This document shows positions 18,636 through 28,100 of a stretch of 64,000 nt of DNA, piece after piece. The stretch covers positions 496,001 through 560,000 of the forward strand of contig JADJDJ010000003.1 in NCBI GenBank assembly GCA_016702745.1. Reading direction: 5' to 3'. Position numbers and translations under genes: made by a program. Position 1 is the first letter of the stretch; each line of letters opens with the position of its first letter. A model generated the notes under the pieces. That model saw only the letters and a program-made list of their open reading frames with translations, was not told the origin of the DNA and searched no databases. The stretch is from Chitinophagaceae bacterium. Lineage in GTDB: Bacteria; Bacteroidota; Bacteroidia; Chitinophagales; Chitinophagaceae.

Positions 18636-18983
18636 TTAGTTTTTAGATTCTTTTGTATCAACGATCACGGTCACGTGGTTGCTGCGCTTGCGCACCCGGT
18701 AACCACGGCCCTGTGGAGCAGGACGCATACGCTTCAGCGTACGGGCACCATCCACAAAAATGGTTTTTACAACCAGCTGGCTTTCATCACCACCTTCATT
18801 CTTTTGCTTCCAGTTACTGATAGCACTCAACACCAGTTTACGCAGGGGTACTGCAGGGTGCTTCGGGTTATGCTCGAGTTCGGCCAGCACCTTCTCAACT
18901 TTCTGACCACGGATCAGGTCAGCCAGCAGGCGCATCTTGCGCGGCGATGTCGGATAATTTCTGAGTTTAGCTACTGCTTCCAT
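18636..18983 (-). CDS. rplV: 50S ribosomal protein L22
   Basis: A 115-residue protein lining the exit tunnel. It contains RNYPTSPRKMRLLADLIRG, AISNWKQKNEGGDESQL and the tunnel-loop segment RTLKRMRPAPQGRGYRVRKR. The ATG at 18983 (MEAVAKLRN) was chosen over an upstream in-frame codon because it fits the family length. Confidence 0.96.
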   Translation of the reverse strand: MEAVAKLRNYPTSPRKMRLLADLIRGQKVEKVLAELEHNPKHPAVPLRKLVLSAISNWKQKNEGGDESQLVVKTIFVDGARTLKRMRPAPQGRGYRVRKRSNHVTVIVDTKESKN

Positions 18984-19024
18984 TTTTATTTTCTTTTTTC
19001 GGGAGGCTGCCCTCCGCAATTGGA

Positions 19025-19294
19025 TTAACCTTCTTTTTTAGAGTGTCCTTTGAACTGACGGGTCGGGGCGAATTCTCCCAGTTTGTGACCTACCATGAAT
19101 TCAGTTACATAAACAGGGATAAACTTGTTCCCGTTATGCACCGCAAATGTGTGGCCTACAAAATCAGGTGAAATAGTAGAGCGGCGGCTCCATGTCTTGA
19201 TCACCCCTTTCTTGCTTTTGCCTTCATTCATAGCCATTATTTTCTTGTCCAGATGAGTGGCTATATAAGGACCTTTTTTAATCGAACGAGCCAT
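19025..19294 (-). CDS. rpsS: 30S ribosomal protein S19
   Basis: An 89-residue head protein of the small subunit. It has MARSIKKGPYIATHLDKKI, the conserved IKTWSRRSTISPDFVGHTFA, and HNGNKFIPVYVTEFMVGHKL near the C terminus. It lies between rplB and rplV. Confidence 0.98.
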   Translation of the reverse strand: MARSIKKGPYIATHLDKKIMAMNEGKSKKGVIKTWSRRSTISPDFVGHTFAVHNGNKFIPVYVTEFMVGHKLGEFAPTRQFKGHSKKEG

Positions 19295-19329
19295 GATGTA
19301 TGTCGTTGTTTATTGAATGAACTTTTTTA

Positions 19330-20166
19330 TTACTTCGCCAGTTTATTACCGTTCTTGCGCTGGATGATCAGCTTATCGCTGCCCTTACCCCTGGTCCTTG
19401 TTTTCAGACCTCTTGAGTACTGACCGTTCCTGCTCCGGGGTTGTCCACCGGAAGCCTTTCCTTCACCACCACCCATCGGGTGATCCACAGGGTTCATCGC
19501 CACACCACGGTTACGGGGTTTGATACCCTTCCAGCGGTTCCGGCCTGCCTTACCCATACTCTGCAGACTATGATCACTGTTGCTCACCACCCCTACGGTA
19601 GCGTAACAGTTGATCAATACTTTCCTGAGTTCACCAGAAGGCATTTTCAGGATCGCATATTTTTCTTCTTTATTCGTCAGCTGTGCGGAAGAACCGGCAC
19701 TGCGGGCCAGCTTACCACCCTGACCAGGCTGCATTTCAATATTGTGAACATTGGTACCCAAGGGCATATTCTTCATCGGCAGGGCATTCCCTACTTCTGG
19801 AGCCACATCGGCACCGGCTTCCACTTTAGCACCCACTACCAGACCCTGAGGAGCCAGGATATATCGCTTCTCACCATCCGCATAAGTAACCAGGGCGATA
19901 AAAGCAGTACGGTTTGGATCATACTCGATGGAAGCTACCTCAGCTACTCCGGCTTTATTTCTTTTGAAATCAATGATCCTGTATTTCTTCTTGTGACCAC
20001 CACCGATATAGCGCATGGACAGGTGACCAGATGAGTTACGACCACCGGTTCTTTTCTTGGGCTCAACCAGGGTCTTTTCAGGTACATTGGTTGTAACCTC
20101 TGCGTATGCGTTACCGATTCTCCAACGAGTACCGGCCGTTACGGGTTTAAATTTTCTTAATGCCAT
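19330..20166 (-). CDS. rplB: 50S ribosomal protein L2
   Basis: A 278-residue protein needed for subunit association and peptidyl transfer. Family landmarks include GRNSSGHLSMRYIGGGHKKK, GNALPMKNMPLGTNVHNIEM and the active-centre loop VAMNPVDHPMGGGEGKASGG. The C-terminal RTRGKGSDKLIIQRKNG is Bacteroidota-like. Confidence 0.98.
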   Translation of the reverse strand: MALRKFKPVTAGTRWRIGNAYAEVTTNVPEKTLVEPKKRTGGRNSSGHLSMRYIGGGHKKKYRIIDFKRNKAGVAEVASIEYDPNRTAFIALVTYADGEKRYILAPQGLVVGAKVEAGADVAPEVGNALPMKNMPLGTNVHNIEMQPGQGGKLARSAGSSAQLTNKEEKYAILKMPSGELRKVLINCYATVGVVSNSDHSLQSMGKAGRNRWKGIKPRNRGVAMNPVDHPMGGGEGKASGGQPRSRNGQYSRGLKTRTRGKGSDKLIIQRKNGNKLAK

Positions 20167-20224
20167 CTCTTTTTAATTCTGTTTTTATTTTTCCAACACT
20201 TCGCGGCGGTTGATTGCCATTCTT

Positions 20225-20253
20225 GTCCGCCATAGCTTAAGCGAAGGCGGGCG
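20225..20253. repeat. REP-like inverted repeat in the rplB-rplW gap
   Basis: On the minus strand CGCCTTCGCTTAAGCTATGGCGG. The parts CCTTCGC and GGCGGAC match the double element at 63016-63082 in layout, so it belongs to the same dispersed family. Confidence 0.5.
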
Positions 20254-20258
20254 TCTTA

Positions 20259-20558
20259 TTAAATATTCGAATAGAGATCAATATTCTCTCCCTCTGCCAC
20301 AGTTACAAATGCCTTCTTATAAGCAGGCTTGCGACCAGAGATCACACCAGCTTTGGTAAAACGGCTTTTGTTTTTGGCCGGGGATACTGCGGTATTCACA
20401 CTGGTAACAGTAACACCGTAAAAGCTTTCCACCGCTTTTTTGATCTCCAGCTTATTCGCCTTCCTGGATACTTTAAAAGAATAGCGGCGGAGTTTTTCCG
20501 TTTGGCTATTTGCTTTTTCAGTAAGGATCGGCTTTATCAGCACTTCAGAAAGTTTCAT
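20259..20558 (-). CDS. rplW: 50S ribosomal protein L23
   Basis: A 99-residue protein at the tunnel exit, the docking site for SRP and trigger factor. It begins MKLSEVLIKPILTEKANSQT and has the conserved YSFKVSRKANKLEIKKAVES core with FYGVTVTSVNT. It lies between rplD and rplB. Confidence 0.97.
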   Translation of the reverse strand: MKLSEVLIKPILTEKANSQTEKLRRYSFKVSRKANKLEIKKAVESFYGVTVTSVNTAVSPAKNKSRFTKAGVISGRKPAYKKAFVTVAEGENIDLYSNI

Positions 20559-20692
20559 CTGACTAAAATTTGAAAATTTGTAAATATGGAAATGTGAAAA
20601 TGAGTTTCCTCTGTCCGCATCTCCCTTTCATTTCAAGAACTTTTGTACTGATCATTCACACTTTGACCACATCAGCACATTCACACATTCAA

Positions 20693-21328
20693 TTAAGCTT
20701 CCGCTTTCTCATCATCTGCAAAAATCTTGGCAGCACTCTCTGTCAGGATCAGCACATCTGAATTCACGATGTCATAGGTATTGATATCGCTCAGCAACAC
20801 TCCCAGTACAGAAGGCACATTGCGCATAGACAGATCCAGGTTATCGTTATACTCCGGATGCACAAACATCACTTTCTTATCAGCCAGATTCAGGTTACCA
20901 AGAATGTCTACAAATGCCTTGGTCTTGGGCGTTTCCAGATTGATATCTTCCAGTACCAGGATCGCCTTATCCTTTGCCTTATGTGAAAGAGCAGAAATCT
21001 TGGCGAGGTCCTTTACTTTACGGTTCAGTTTGATATCATAACCATGGGGTTTGGGGCCGAAGATCGTACCACCACCTTTGTACAAGGGGTTACGGATATT
21101 ACCCTTACGGCTTCCACCGGTACCTTTCTGGCGGTGCAGTTTGCGGCTGGCACCCTGTACCTCGGCACGGGTCTTTACCTTATGTGTACCCTGACGCTGC
21201 GCAGCGAGATACTGCTTTACAGCCAGGTAAATCACGTGGTTATTCGGCTCAGCACCGAAAATATCTTCCGGCAACTCTACCGTTCTTCCGGTAGCCTTTC
21301 CTTTTGTATTTAAAACTTCAACTTGCAT
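20693..21328 (-). CDS. rplD: 50S ribosomal protein L4
   Basis: A 211-residue tunnel protein. The extended loop is visible as KTRAEVQGASRKLHRQKGTG followed by GSRKGNIRNPLYKGGGTIFG. The globular part has LSHKAKDKAILVLEDINLE. It overlaps no neighbour; the 134-bp gap to rplW contains only AT-rich low-complexity text like that around the palindromes. Confidence 0.97.
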   Translation of the reverse strand: MQVEVLNTKGKATGRTVELPEDIFGAEPNNHVIYLAVKQYLAAQRQGTHKVKTRAEVQGASRKLHRQKGTGGSRKGNIRNPLYKGGGTIFGPKPHGYDIKLNRKVKDLAKISALSHKAKDKAILVLEDINLETPKTKAFVDILGNLNLADKKVMFVHPEYNDNLDLSMRNVPSVLGVLLSDINTYDIVNSDVLILTESAAKIFADDEKAEA

Positions 21329-21377
21329 TTTATTTCTTTTTATGAGCCATCCATTGACTAGCTCAGGATGACATCAA

Positions 21378-21995
21378 TTACTTCTGGATTAAAACAATTG
21401 AACCGTTATGACCGGGTACAGATCCGCTGATCAGGATATAGTTCTTGTCAGGGAAAATCTTCACCACTTTCAGTCCTTTGAGTTTTACCCTGTCACCACC
21501 CATACGACCGGCCATCCGCATACCTTTCATTACCCGGCTGGCATCAGAAGAGTTACCCAGTGATCCGGGGGCACGCTGACGGTCATGCTGGCCGTGTGAC
21601 TGCTGTCCCACACCATGGAAACCATGGCGTTTTACCACACCCTGGAAACCTTTACCTTTTGTAGTACCCACTACTTCCACATCATCGCCTTCAGCGAAAA
21701 TGTCAATCGTAATGGTTTCACCAATATTTTTTTCAATAGAAAAGTCCCTGAATTCTTTAGAGAATTTCTTAGGAGCTGTAGATGCTTTTGCGAAGTGATT
21801 TTTTTCGGCTTTGTTGGAGTGTTTGTCGTTCTTGTCGCCGAATGAAAGCTGAATTGCACTGTACCCGTCGGTAGCTGTTGTCTTTACCTGGGTAACCACG
21901 CATGGACCCGCTTCAATGATCGTACAGGCGGTTTGTTTGCCTGTGGGATCGAAGATGCTGGTCATCCCGATTTTTTTCCCAATAATACCTTTCAT
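21378..21995 (-). CDS. rplC: 50S ribosomal protein L3
   Basis: A 205-residue assembly-initiator protein. It begins MKGIIGKKIGMTSIFDPTGK and carries the tip loop GFQGVVKRHGFHGVGQQSHG with HDRQRAPGSLGNSSDASRV and KGMRMAGRMGGDRVKLKGL. It is the second gene of the S10 operon but stands an unusually long 357 bp from rpsJ. Confidence 0.97.
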   Translation of the reverse strand: MKGIIGKKIGMTSIFDPTGKQTACTIIEAGPCVVTQVKTTATDGYSAIQLSFGDKNDKHSNKAEKNHFAKASTAPKKFSKEFRDFSIEKNIGETITIDIFAEGDDVEVVGTTKGKGFQGVVKRHGFHGVGQQSHGQHDRQRAPGSLGNSSDASRVMKGMRMAGRMGGDRVKLKGLKVVKIFPDKNYILISGSVPGHNGSIVLIQK

Positions 21996-22352
21996 GGTTG
22001 ATCAATTTGTGCCTGCAAGGTTATTGGGACAGTATTTTATGTTGCAATTAGTTTAAAACTATTCACAACTACTTCAATCCCCGTTTGCCACCGACCTTTT
22101 TCTTTATGGGAAAGTACCGGCAGTAAACAAACCCTGAATGGCTTGTTTTATGTACCCTTATCCTCGTTGTCGTTAGTTTACAACTAGTGACATAAGAATA
22201 AGAAATTTACTTATTGTCAGAGCTCTTTTCTCTTCGTTTGTGATTCACAGAACAAAGGTTGAGAGATAACTAAATTTTTATTTATAAGAACTAATAAGCG
22301 CTTGACAAAATGAATCGTCAGACTCCCTTCTCCCCAACAGGGGCCGGGGGTA
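21996..22352 (-). other. Long rpsJ-rplC spacer, possible leader region
   Basis: Most gaps in this operon are below 135 bp, but this one is 357 bp and holds no plausible gene. It contains two near-identical imperfect palindromes, TTAGTTTAAAACTA (22048-22061) and TTAGTTTACAACTA (22173-22186), and a weak hairpin around 22188-22218. Next to the rpsJ stop lies a GC-rich palindromic segment (about 22322-22351) resembling a solo inverted-repeat end. No clear promoter or terminator was seen. Confidence 0.5.
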
Positions 22353-22658
22353 CTACGCTTTGATTTCAACTTCCACACCGCTGGGAAGATCCAGCTTACT
22401 CAGGGCATCCACCGTTCTTGAAGAAGACGTGTAGATATCCAGCAGCCGCTTATGCGTAGCCAGCTGGAACTGCTCCCGGCTCTTCTTGTTCACGTGTGGT
22501 GAACGCAACACAGTAAATATTTTACGGCGTGTGGGCAGAGGAATTGGTCCTGTTACCACGGCACCAGTGCTGCGCACTGTTTTTACGATCTTTTCAGCTG
22601 ATTTATCTACCAGGTTGTGATCGTAAGACTGCAATTTGATTCTGATTCGCTGCGACAT
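22353..22658 (-). CDS. rpsJ: 30S ribosomal protein S10
   Basis: A 101-residue protein beginning MSQRIRIKLQSYDHNLVDKS and containing GAVVTGPIPLPTRRKIFTVL and the conserved RSPHVNKKSREQFQLATHKR. It is the first gene of the ribosomal cluster, with its own promoter 32 bp upstream. The ATG at 22658 matches the family; a five-codon extension is not supported. Confidence 0.97.
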   Translation of the reverse strand: MSQRIRIKLQSYDHNLVDKSAEKIVKTVRSTGAVVTGPIPLPTRRKIFTVLRSPHVNKKSREQFQLATHKRLLDIYTSSSRTVDALSKLDLPSGVEVEIKA

Positions 22659-22689
22659 GGATGAAATCCCCATTTTTCTTTTGGGAGTG

Positions 22690-22721
22690 CAAAGGTAGGG
22701 CTGACAGCCTTACCCTCCAAA
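22690..22721 (-). promoter_or_regulatory. Promoter of the S10 ribosomal protein operon
   Basis: On the minus strand TTTG, a 20-nt spacer and TACCTTTG (22690-22697) match the Bacteroidota primary sigma factor consensus. The predicted transcription start near 22684 gives a leader of about 25 nt before rpsJ. This separates the operon from fusA, which lies upstream beyond two large secreted protein genes. Confidence 0.75.
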
Positions 22722-22779
22722 TACTTAGGTAAGAATTTTAAAGGATGTGGACAAGCCGGGAGAAAAATCAGATAAATTA

Positions 22780-24951
22780 TTACAATGGCTTGATTTTCAA
22801 TGACAGGCAGGCAAAGCCACCCAGCTCCACATGCTCCACCCTAAAGCTATGTTTACCCCCAAGGGGCAACTGCAATTTACGGCGGGGAGATTCATCAAAT
22901 GAATATTTAGAAGGATTCCATTCATCAAGGACCAGTTTTCCATCCACATATACCCTTACCGCATCATCCCAGGTCACAGACAACTCATAGTTTCCGGGTA
23001 GAAAATCTCCGGTTCCATCCGCTACTGTAAAGAATTGCGGATAACTGGTCCCCTCCGCCCTGATCCCACCCCACCAGGCTTCATCCAGCCGGTCTTTCCG
23101 TTGGGTCAGTACCGGCGCCTTTCTTTCCGTCATCGAAAAAAGCATCCCGGTCCGGATCGGATTATGATAAGCCGTGTCCATACTGTAATAAAGAACTTCC
23201 CAATTTATCGGTTGAAAGAATTTGCGAAATTGAAAAAGATAGGGCTTGCCAGCTTTTACTGGCTCACCCGTATTATTTGTAAAAGCGGCTCCCTTGTACA
23301 CCAGTTCCAGAAGAATATCCGTTCTTTCATTCGTTTGGCTGACTGCGGTAATGGATGCAGGAATACTTCCTTTGGTAGATGATAATTTTTCCAGCCCCCT
23401 GCTTGATTTAATCTCCCAGCTTCCTTTTGGCCCCAGGATATCAAAACGAAGCGTATCTCCTTTCTCAACCGGATTGGTTTGCCAGATCATTGGATACCTG
23501 AAATCATAAGGCCCCCATTCCGTGATCATGATATTATGTTTGCCGGCGAGTTTACCATTTCCTTTGAAAGGATCAATCGGATTGAGTACAACCGGCAACA
23601 CTAAGGTCGTGTCCAACAACTCCACATCTGTGGAATCCAGGTTTGTCACAGTTGAATCCAGTTGCCAGATCGCCCCATACCCTTCATATCGGTTATTGGC
23701 AATTTGCAGACTGTCTGTCCCCTTCAGGCTAAACACCACCGGATTACTATTGAAACTGTTTCCGGTGATAACATATCCCACACTGCGGGTATCACGGTAT
23801 TTGGCATAGCCCCAGTCAGCCGGCTGGTTTTTCCTCGACCATAATTTCACCGCTTCGCGATCTCCAATAAATATATTGTCGGTGATTTCATTGTATTGTC
23901 CGTGCTCAATGGCAATACCAATCCGGTTATTGCGTAAATGATTCCCGGTAAATTTAGAAGCGTAACTATAACCACCCCAGATGCCGTGGTCACAATCAAA
24001 TAAGCGGTTATTGGCCACCCGCACCCTGCTGAAAGTTACTTCCACTCCATTGGTGGGAGCATAAGAAAAATCATTGGAAAGAATCTCGTTATAATTACAA
24101 CCACCTTCCCCGCTATCCATGGTCGTTTGTCCGGCCCACAAAAAGAATCCATCTCCGCTATGCGTAGCCGAATTTTTATAGAAGACATTAAAGGAGCTCT
24201 GTTCATATACCAGGATACCGGCACTATCCTGTCCGCGATGATACACCCCATGGCTATACCCTCTGACATTAAAATTTAAACGGTTAAAAGAAATTTCATT
24301 GCCACTACTTCGATAAAGGCCGATGCCAATGACGGAGTTAAAGGAAAAATCATTGTTATAGATTTTGAAGTTATTACACCGCATCATCATGAGTGCAGTT
24401 TGTCCGCCGGTGACTCTGCAGTTGCGGACAATGGGCTGGTTGCAATCTTTCAAATAAATGGCAGCGCCATACCGCAACCATTCATCTTTTTCATTCTGGT
24501 GGTAACTCATCCAGTCGCTCATGTCCTCTTTTTCCTGCGTACTACCTAACTGCTGCCTGTAATTATAACTGAAATCACAGTTCTCGAGCACCAGCCCCCT
24601 GGTATTCCGGGCACTCAATGCAATTTTATATCCTCTTGCTTTAAGGTTACGGATAGTAACATTCCTGCTATTGCGGATGAGGACCGCGACCCCAGTATAG
24701 GTATCCGGACTTTGTTGCCGGTCACCTCTCAGTTCTGTTCCTCCAAAATCAATTACGATATTTTCACCTTCAATGAGGATAACGCTGCTTGATGTATCAG
24801 CGGGTGCCTGTAAAAATGTATTGCTTCTGTTAAACCGGATTGATTTTGAAATTTTCATACCGTTCCTGATCACCAGCTGCTGCGCAAACAGACCTGAGGA
24901 TAAAGAGATGAGTATTCCCAATAAAATGTGCCATTTACATACCCTAATCAT
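22780..24951 (-). CDS. Secreted right-handed beta-helix protein with C-terminal PA14-like domain
   Basis: A 723-residue exported protein. After a signal peptide (MIRVCKWHILLGILISLSSG) come many NosD/pectate-lyase-like parallel beta-helix turns (for example NVTIRNLKARGYKIALSARN and NNFKIYNNDFSFNSVIGIGL) covering about residues 60-420. A WGPYDFRYPMIWQTNP linker region follows, then a C-terminal PA14-like module (FTVADGTGDFLPGNYELSVT, DDAVRVYVDGKLVLDEW). Such architecture suggests binding or processing of a polysaccharide, but catalytic residues cannot be assigned. No T9SS sorting domain is evident. Confidence 0.8.
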   Translation of the reverse strand: MIRVCKWHILLGILISLSSGLFAQQLVIRNGMKISKSIRFNRSNTFLQAPADTSSSVILIEGENIVIDFGGTELRGDRQQSPDTYTGVAVLIRNSRNVTIRNLKARGYKIALSARNTRGLVLENCDFSYNYRQQLGSTQEKEDMSDWMSYHQNEKDEWLRYGAAIYLKDCNQPIVRNCRVTGGQTALMMMRCNNFKIYNNDFSFNSVIGIGLYRSSGNEISFNRLNFNVRGYSHGVYHRGQDSAGILVYEQSSFNVFYKNSATHSGDGFFLWAGQTTMDSGEGGCNYNEILSNDFSYAPTNGVEVTFSRVRVANNRLFDCDHGIWGGYSYASKFTGNHLRNNRIGIAIEHGQYNEITDNIFIGDREAVKLWSRKNQPADWGYAKYRDTRSVGYVITGNSFNSNPVVFSLKGTDSLQIANNRYEGYGAIWQLDSTVTNLDSTDVELLDTTLVLPVVLNPIDPFKGNGKLAGKHNIMITEWGPYDFRYPMIWQTNPVEKGDTLRFDILGPKGSWEIKSSRGLEKLSSTKGSIPASITAVSQTNERTDILLELVYKGAAFTNNTGEPVKAGKPYLFQFRKFFQPINWEVLYYSMDTAYHNPIRTGMLFSMTERKAPVLTQRKDRLDEAWWGGIRAEGTSYPQFFTVADGTGDFLPGNYELSVTWDDAVRVYVDGKLVLDEWNPSKYSFDESPRRKLQLPLGGKHSFRVEHVELGGFACLSLKIKPL

Positions 24952-24986
24952 AGAAGAAACAATTTACAGTAAAATCATCGCCGGCT

Positions 24987-25019
24987 AAAAAAATAAGGGA
25001 TCCGCAACCGGATCCCTTA
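24987..25019 (-). terminator. Intrinsic terminator after the IPT/beta-helix protein gene
   Basis: An 11-bp perfect stem, TAAGGGATCCG-GTTG-CGGATCCCTTA on the minus strand, is followed by seven T. It separates the two secreted protein genes; the start of the second lies 36 bp further on. The rest of the gap 24952-25181 is AT-rich without a recognisable feature. Confidence 0.85.
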
Positions 25020-25181
25020 CCCAGGACTAGTGTTTTTCATAATCAGGCTTCGCCTTGAGAATCTTAAAAACGGAGATTTTCTGTATTAGAAATACCAAAT
25101 ACAATGCCGTGTATCAAAAAAAACATTGATTTGAATTAAGTTATTACAAAATATTACAGGCCGCACTTATAAAAACCAAGG

Positions 25182-28100
25182 TTATTTTTTCATGAATATG
25201 CGTGTAAGCGTTCTTGCTCCTGCCATCCACTGAATAAAATATATCCCTGAACCTAATTGCTGAACCTCCAACCTGGTCTGCGTACTGTTTCTGGCCGTTT
25301 TGATCTCCAGCACAGAACGCCCCAGTACATCCACTATCCGTAAGCTTGCCGGCATAGTAACAGATGACGGATGCCTGATCACAATTTCACCGGTACCAGG
25401 ATTAGGCGCTACTGTCAATTCTGCGGAGTTCACGGATCCCGGTCCCCCTACCGCTGTCACTGTGGTAAAAGTAAAGCCAGTCAGGATGCCGGTTCCTCCG
25501 GCAGTGGTTACACTCGCAGAACCGGAAGCTCCGCTACCTACCACAGCAGTTATCGTCGTAGCATTGACTACCGTAAACGAACTGGCAGCCGTTCCGCCAA
25601 AACTTACCGCAGTGGTACCCGTAAAAATTATTTCCTGTTATGGTCACTGTTGTTCCTGTTCCACCAGATACGGGAGTGAATGAATTGATAACGGGTGCAG
25701 CTATAAAGCTGAAACCGGCCAGTGATGCTATTCCACCTGGAGTAGTTACACTCACAGAACCGGAAGCTCCGCTGCCCACCACTGCAGTTATCGTAGTGGC
25801 ATTGACCACCGTAAAAGAGCTGGCAGCAGTTCCACCAAAACTTACCGCAGTAGTGCCCGTAAAATTATTTCCTGTTATTGTTACAGTCGTTCCTGTAACT
25901 GCTGTCACCGGAGTGAATGAACCAATGACGGGTCCCGGAATAAAAGTGAAGCCGAGAAGAGAATCGGTTCCACCGGGGGTGATTACCGTCACCGCGCCGG
26001 ATGCGCCACTGCCCACTGCAGCAGTAATGGTGCTGGCATTAACAACTGTAAACGATGAGGCGGCTGTTCCGCCAAATCTCACAACGGTTGCACCTGTAAA
26101 GTTGGAGCCGGAAATGGTTACCGTGGCTCCTGTACCTGCAGCAGTTGGAGAAAACGAACTGACCACCGGTGCTGGTAAAAAGGCAAATCCGGCAAGTGAG
26201 GCTGTACCACCGCCGGTGGTTACACTCACTGAACCCGAAGATCCGTTTCCTACCACCGCAGTAATCGTGCTTGGACTAACCACTGTAAACGAGGATGCAA
26301 CTGTTCCGCCAAAACGCACAATCGTTGCACCAGTAAGGTTACTGCCTGAAATGGTCACCAAGGTTCCTGCTCCACCACTTGTGGGTGAAAAGGAATTGAT
26401 GACGGGAGGAGCTCCGGAAAAAGCATCTGCCCCGATATCTACAGGCGTGAGGTTAGCCCTGGTTTCATTGTCATAATCAATGACCAGGGTATTTGCACCT
26501 GATCCCGCAGCATCAGCCGGAGAGCCGGCGCTCAGGTGAAGATTGATGGCATTGCTTGCCCCAGCCGGATTAATAAATAATGGATTTGAAAAAATAGCAT
26601 TTGCATCCACACCGGTTGCCGTCCGCCAGGCCGCTAATGCCGTGTAAGGTGTACCCGAACGAATCCCCAAAACACCACCTGTTCCGGAATAGAAATACAT
26701 ATTGTAATCCGAAACGTAGGAGACCCCCCACACTCACACTGGAATGTATGGCAGCACTACCCGTATTCTGATTGGACCGGGCATTGAAGAAAATATTATT
26801 ATAGCAATTAGTGAGGTTCACCGTAGCATTCATACAGGTACTGCCCGAATTACCGTTAGCCACATTGCTGCCATTGATATAAACACTGTTATGCCGCAAA
26901 GCATCGGCCCCATCGATTCCGTAAATGGTTAATCCCGCGGCGGTAAGGCTGTTCCCCAGGCTGTCGGTACCGAGACTGATCATATTGTTTTCGAGCCGGC
27001 CGGTATTGTTCGCCATCAAAATACCTTTAATCGTAGCAAATCCGGCGCTATTTGTGGTATAGAGATTATGTATGAAATTCCTTTTTAGATTCATAAATAC
27101 TCCCGCCGAAATACCCGTCACATTCCCGCCACTGCTGACTGATTCCTGTACCAATGAATAAATATGGTTTCCCTCAATCAGATTGGCCAGCCCGCTAGAT
27201 GTATTGGGCAATATCCTCATTCCGAATAATGGCTGAAAGCCATTGGCCCCGCCATTTCCGTTCTTTAAATGAAAAATAGTATTGTAAGCAATGCTGTCCA
27301 CAAACTGACCCTGCAGATGAATACCTGCCAGATGGGCATTATTATTACCGCTGTTGGAACTGATCCTGCAGATGGTATTACTGATCACCCTGGCTGAGTT
27401 CACGGACAACAGGCCGATACCATATGTTTGTCCATCGCTGTTATTATAAATGCAGTTAGGAATAACAGGATCCCCGATTGAATTATTACGGATATTGGCA
27501 TCTGTATTGCCACCTGCAAGAATCACCCGCAAATTAATTCGCGTAACCGGAGAAACGCAGCGGATATGTGAGAAACTATTGTTGCGCACCGGCCCCAGGC
27601 CAGTCATGGTAATTCCATTCACTTCCATATCAACAACAGTACTGTTGCTGAAGATGCTCAGACTATCACTCAGACTGGAAGACCCGAATGAATTATTTTC
27701 AATAACATAGGTTTCCTGTGAAGGAACAATTCTGGCATAGATGAGGCTGATTAAGGAATTATTGATAAAATTGGAAGCATTGGAAAACTTTACCCGCCTG
27801 AAATAATTATTGCTGATTGTTGCTCTGCCCGTAATATCAATAAAGGAAAAGGTAGAGAGATAAGCTGCCTGCATCGCGTTTCCCTGGCAATTGGGTGCTG
27901 TCCCTCCGAAATAGTTGTTCGTAATCTGGTGACTGGCCGCAACAGCATTCAAAGACGATATCTTAACGAATGCCACATCTGATGTATAACTGACCGCTGC
28001 CGTATTATAAAAACTATTTCCGTTGATCACCCATCCGTTGCTATAATCAGAAAGCTGAATCGCAGATGCGGCGAAATCATAAAACCTGCAGTTAATGATT

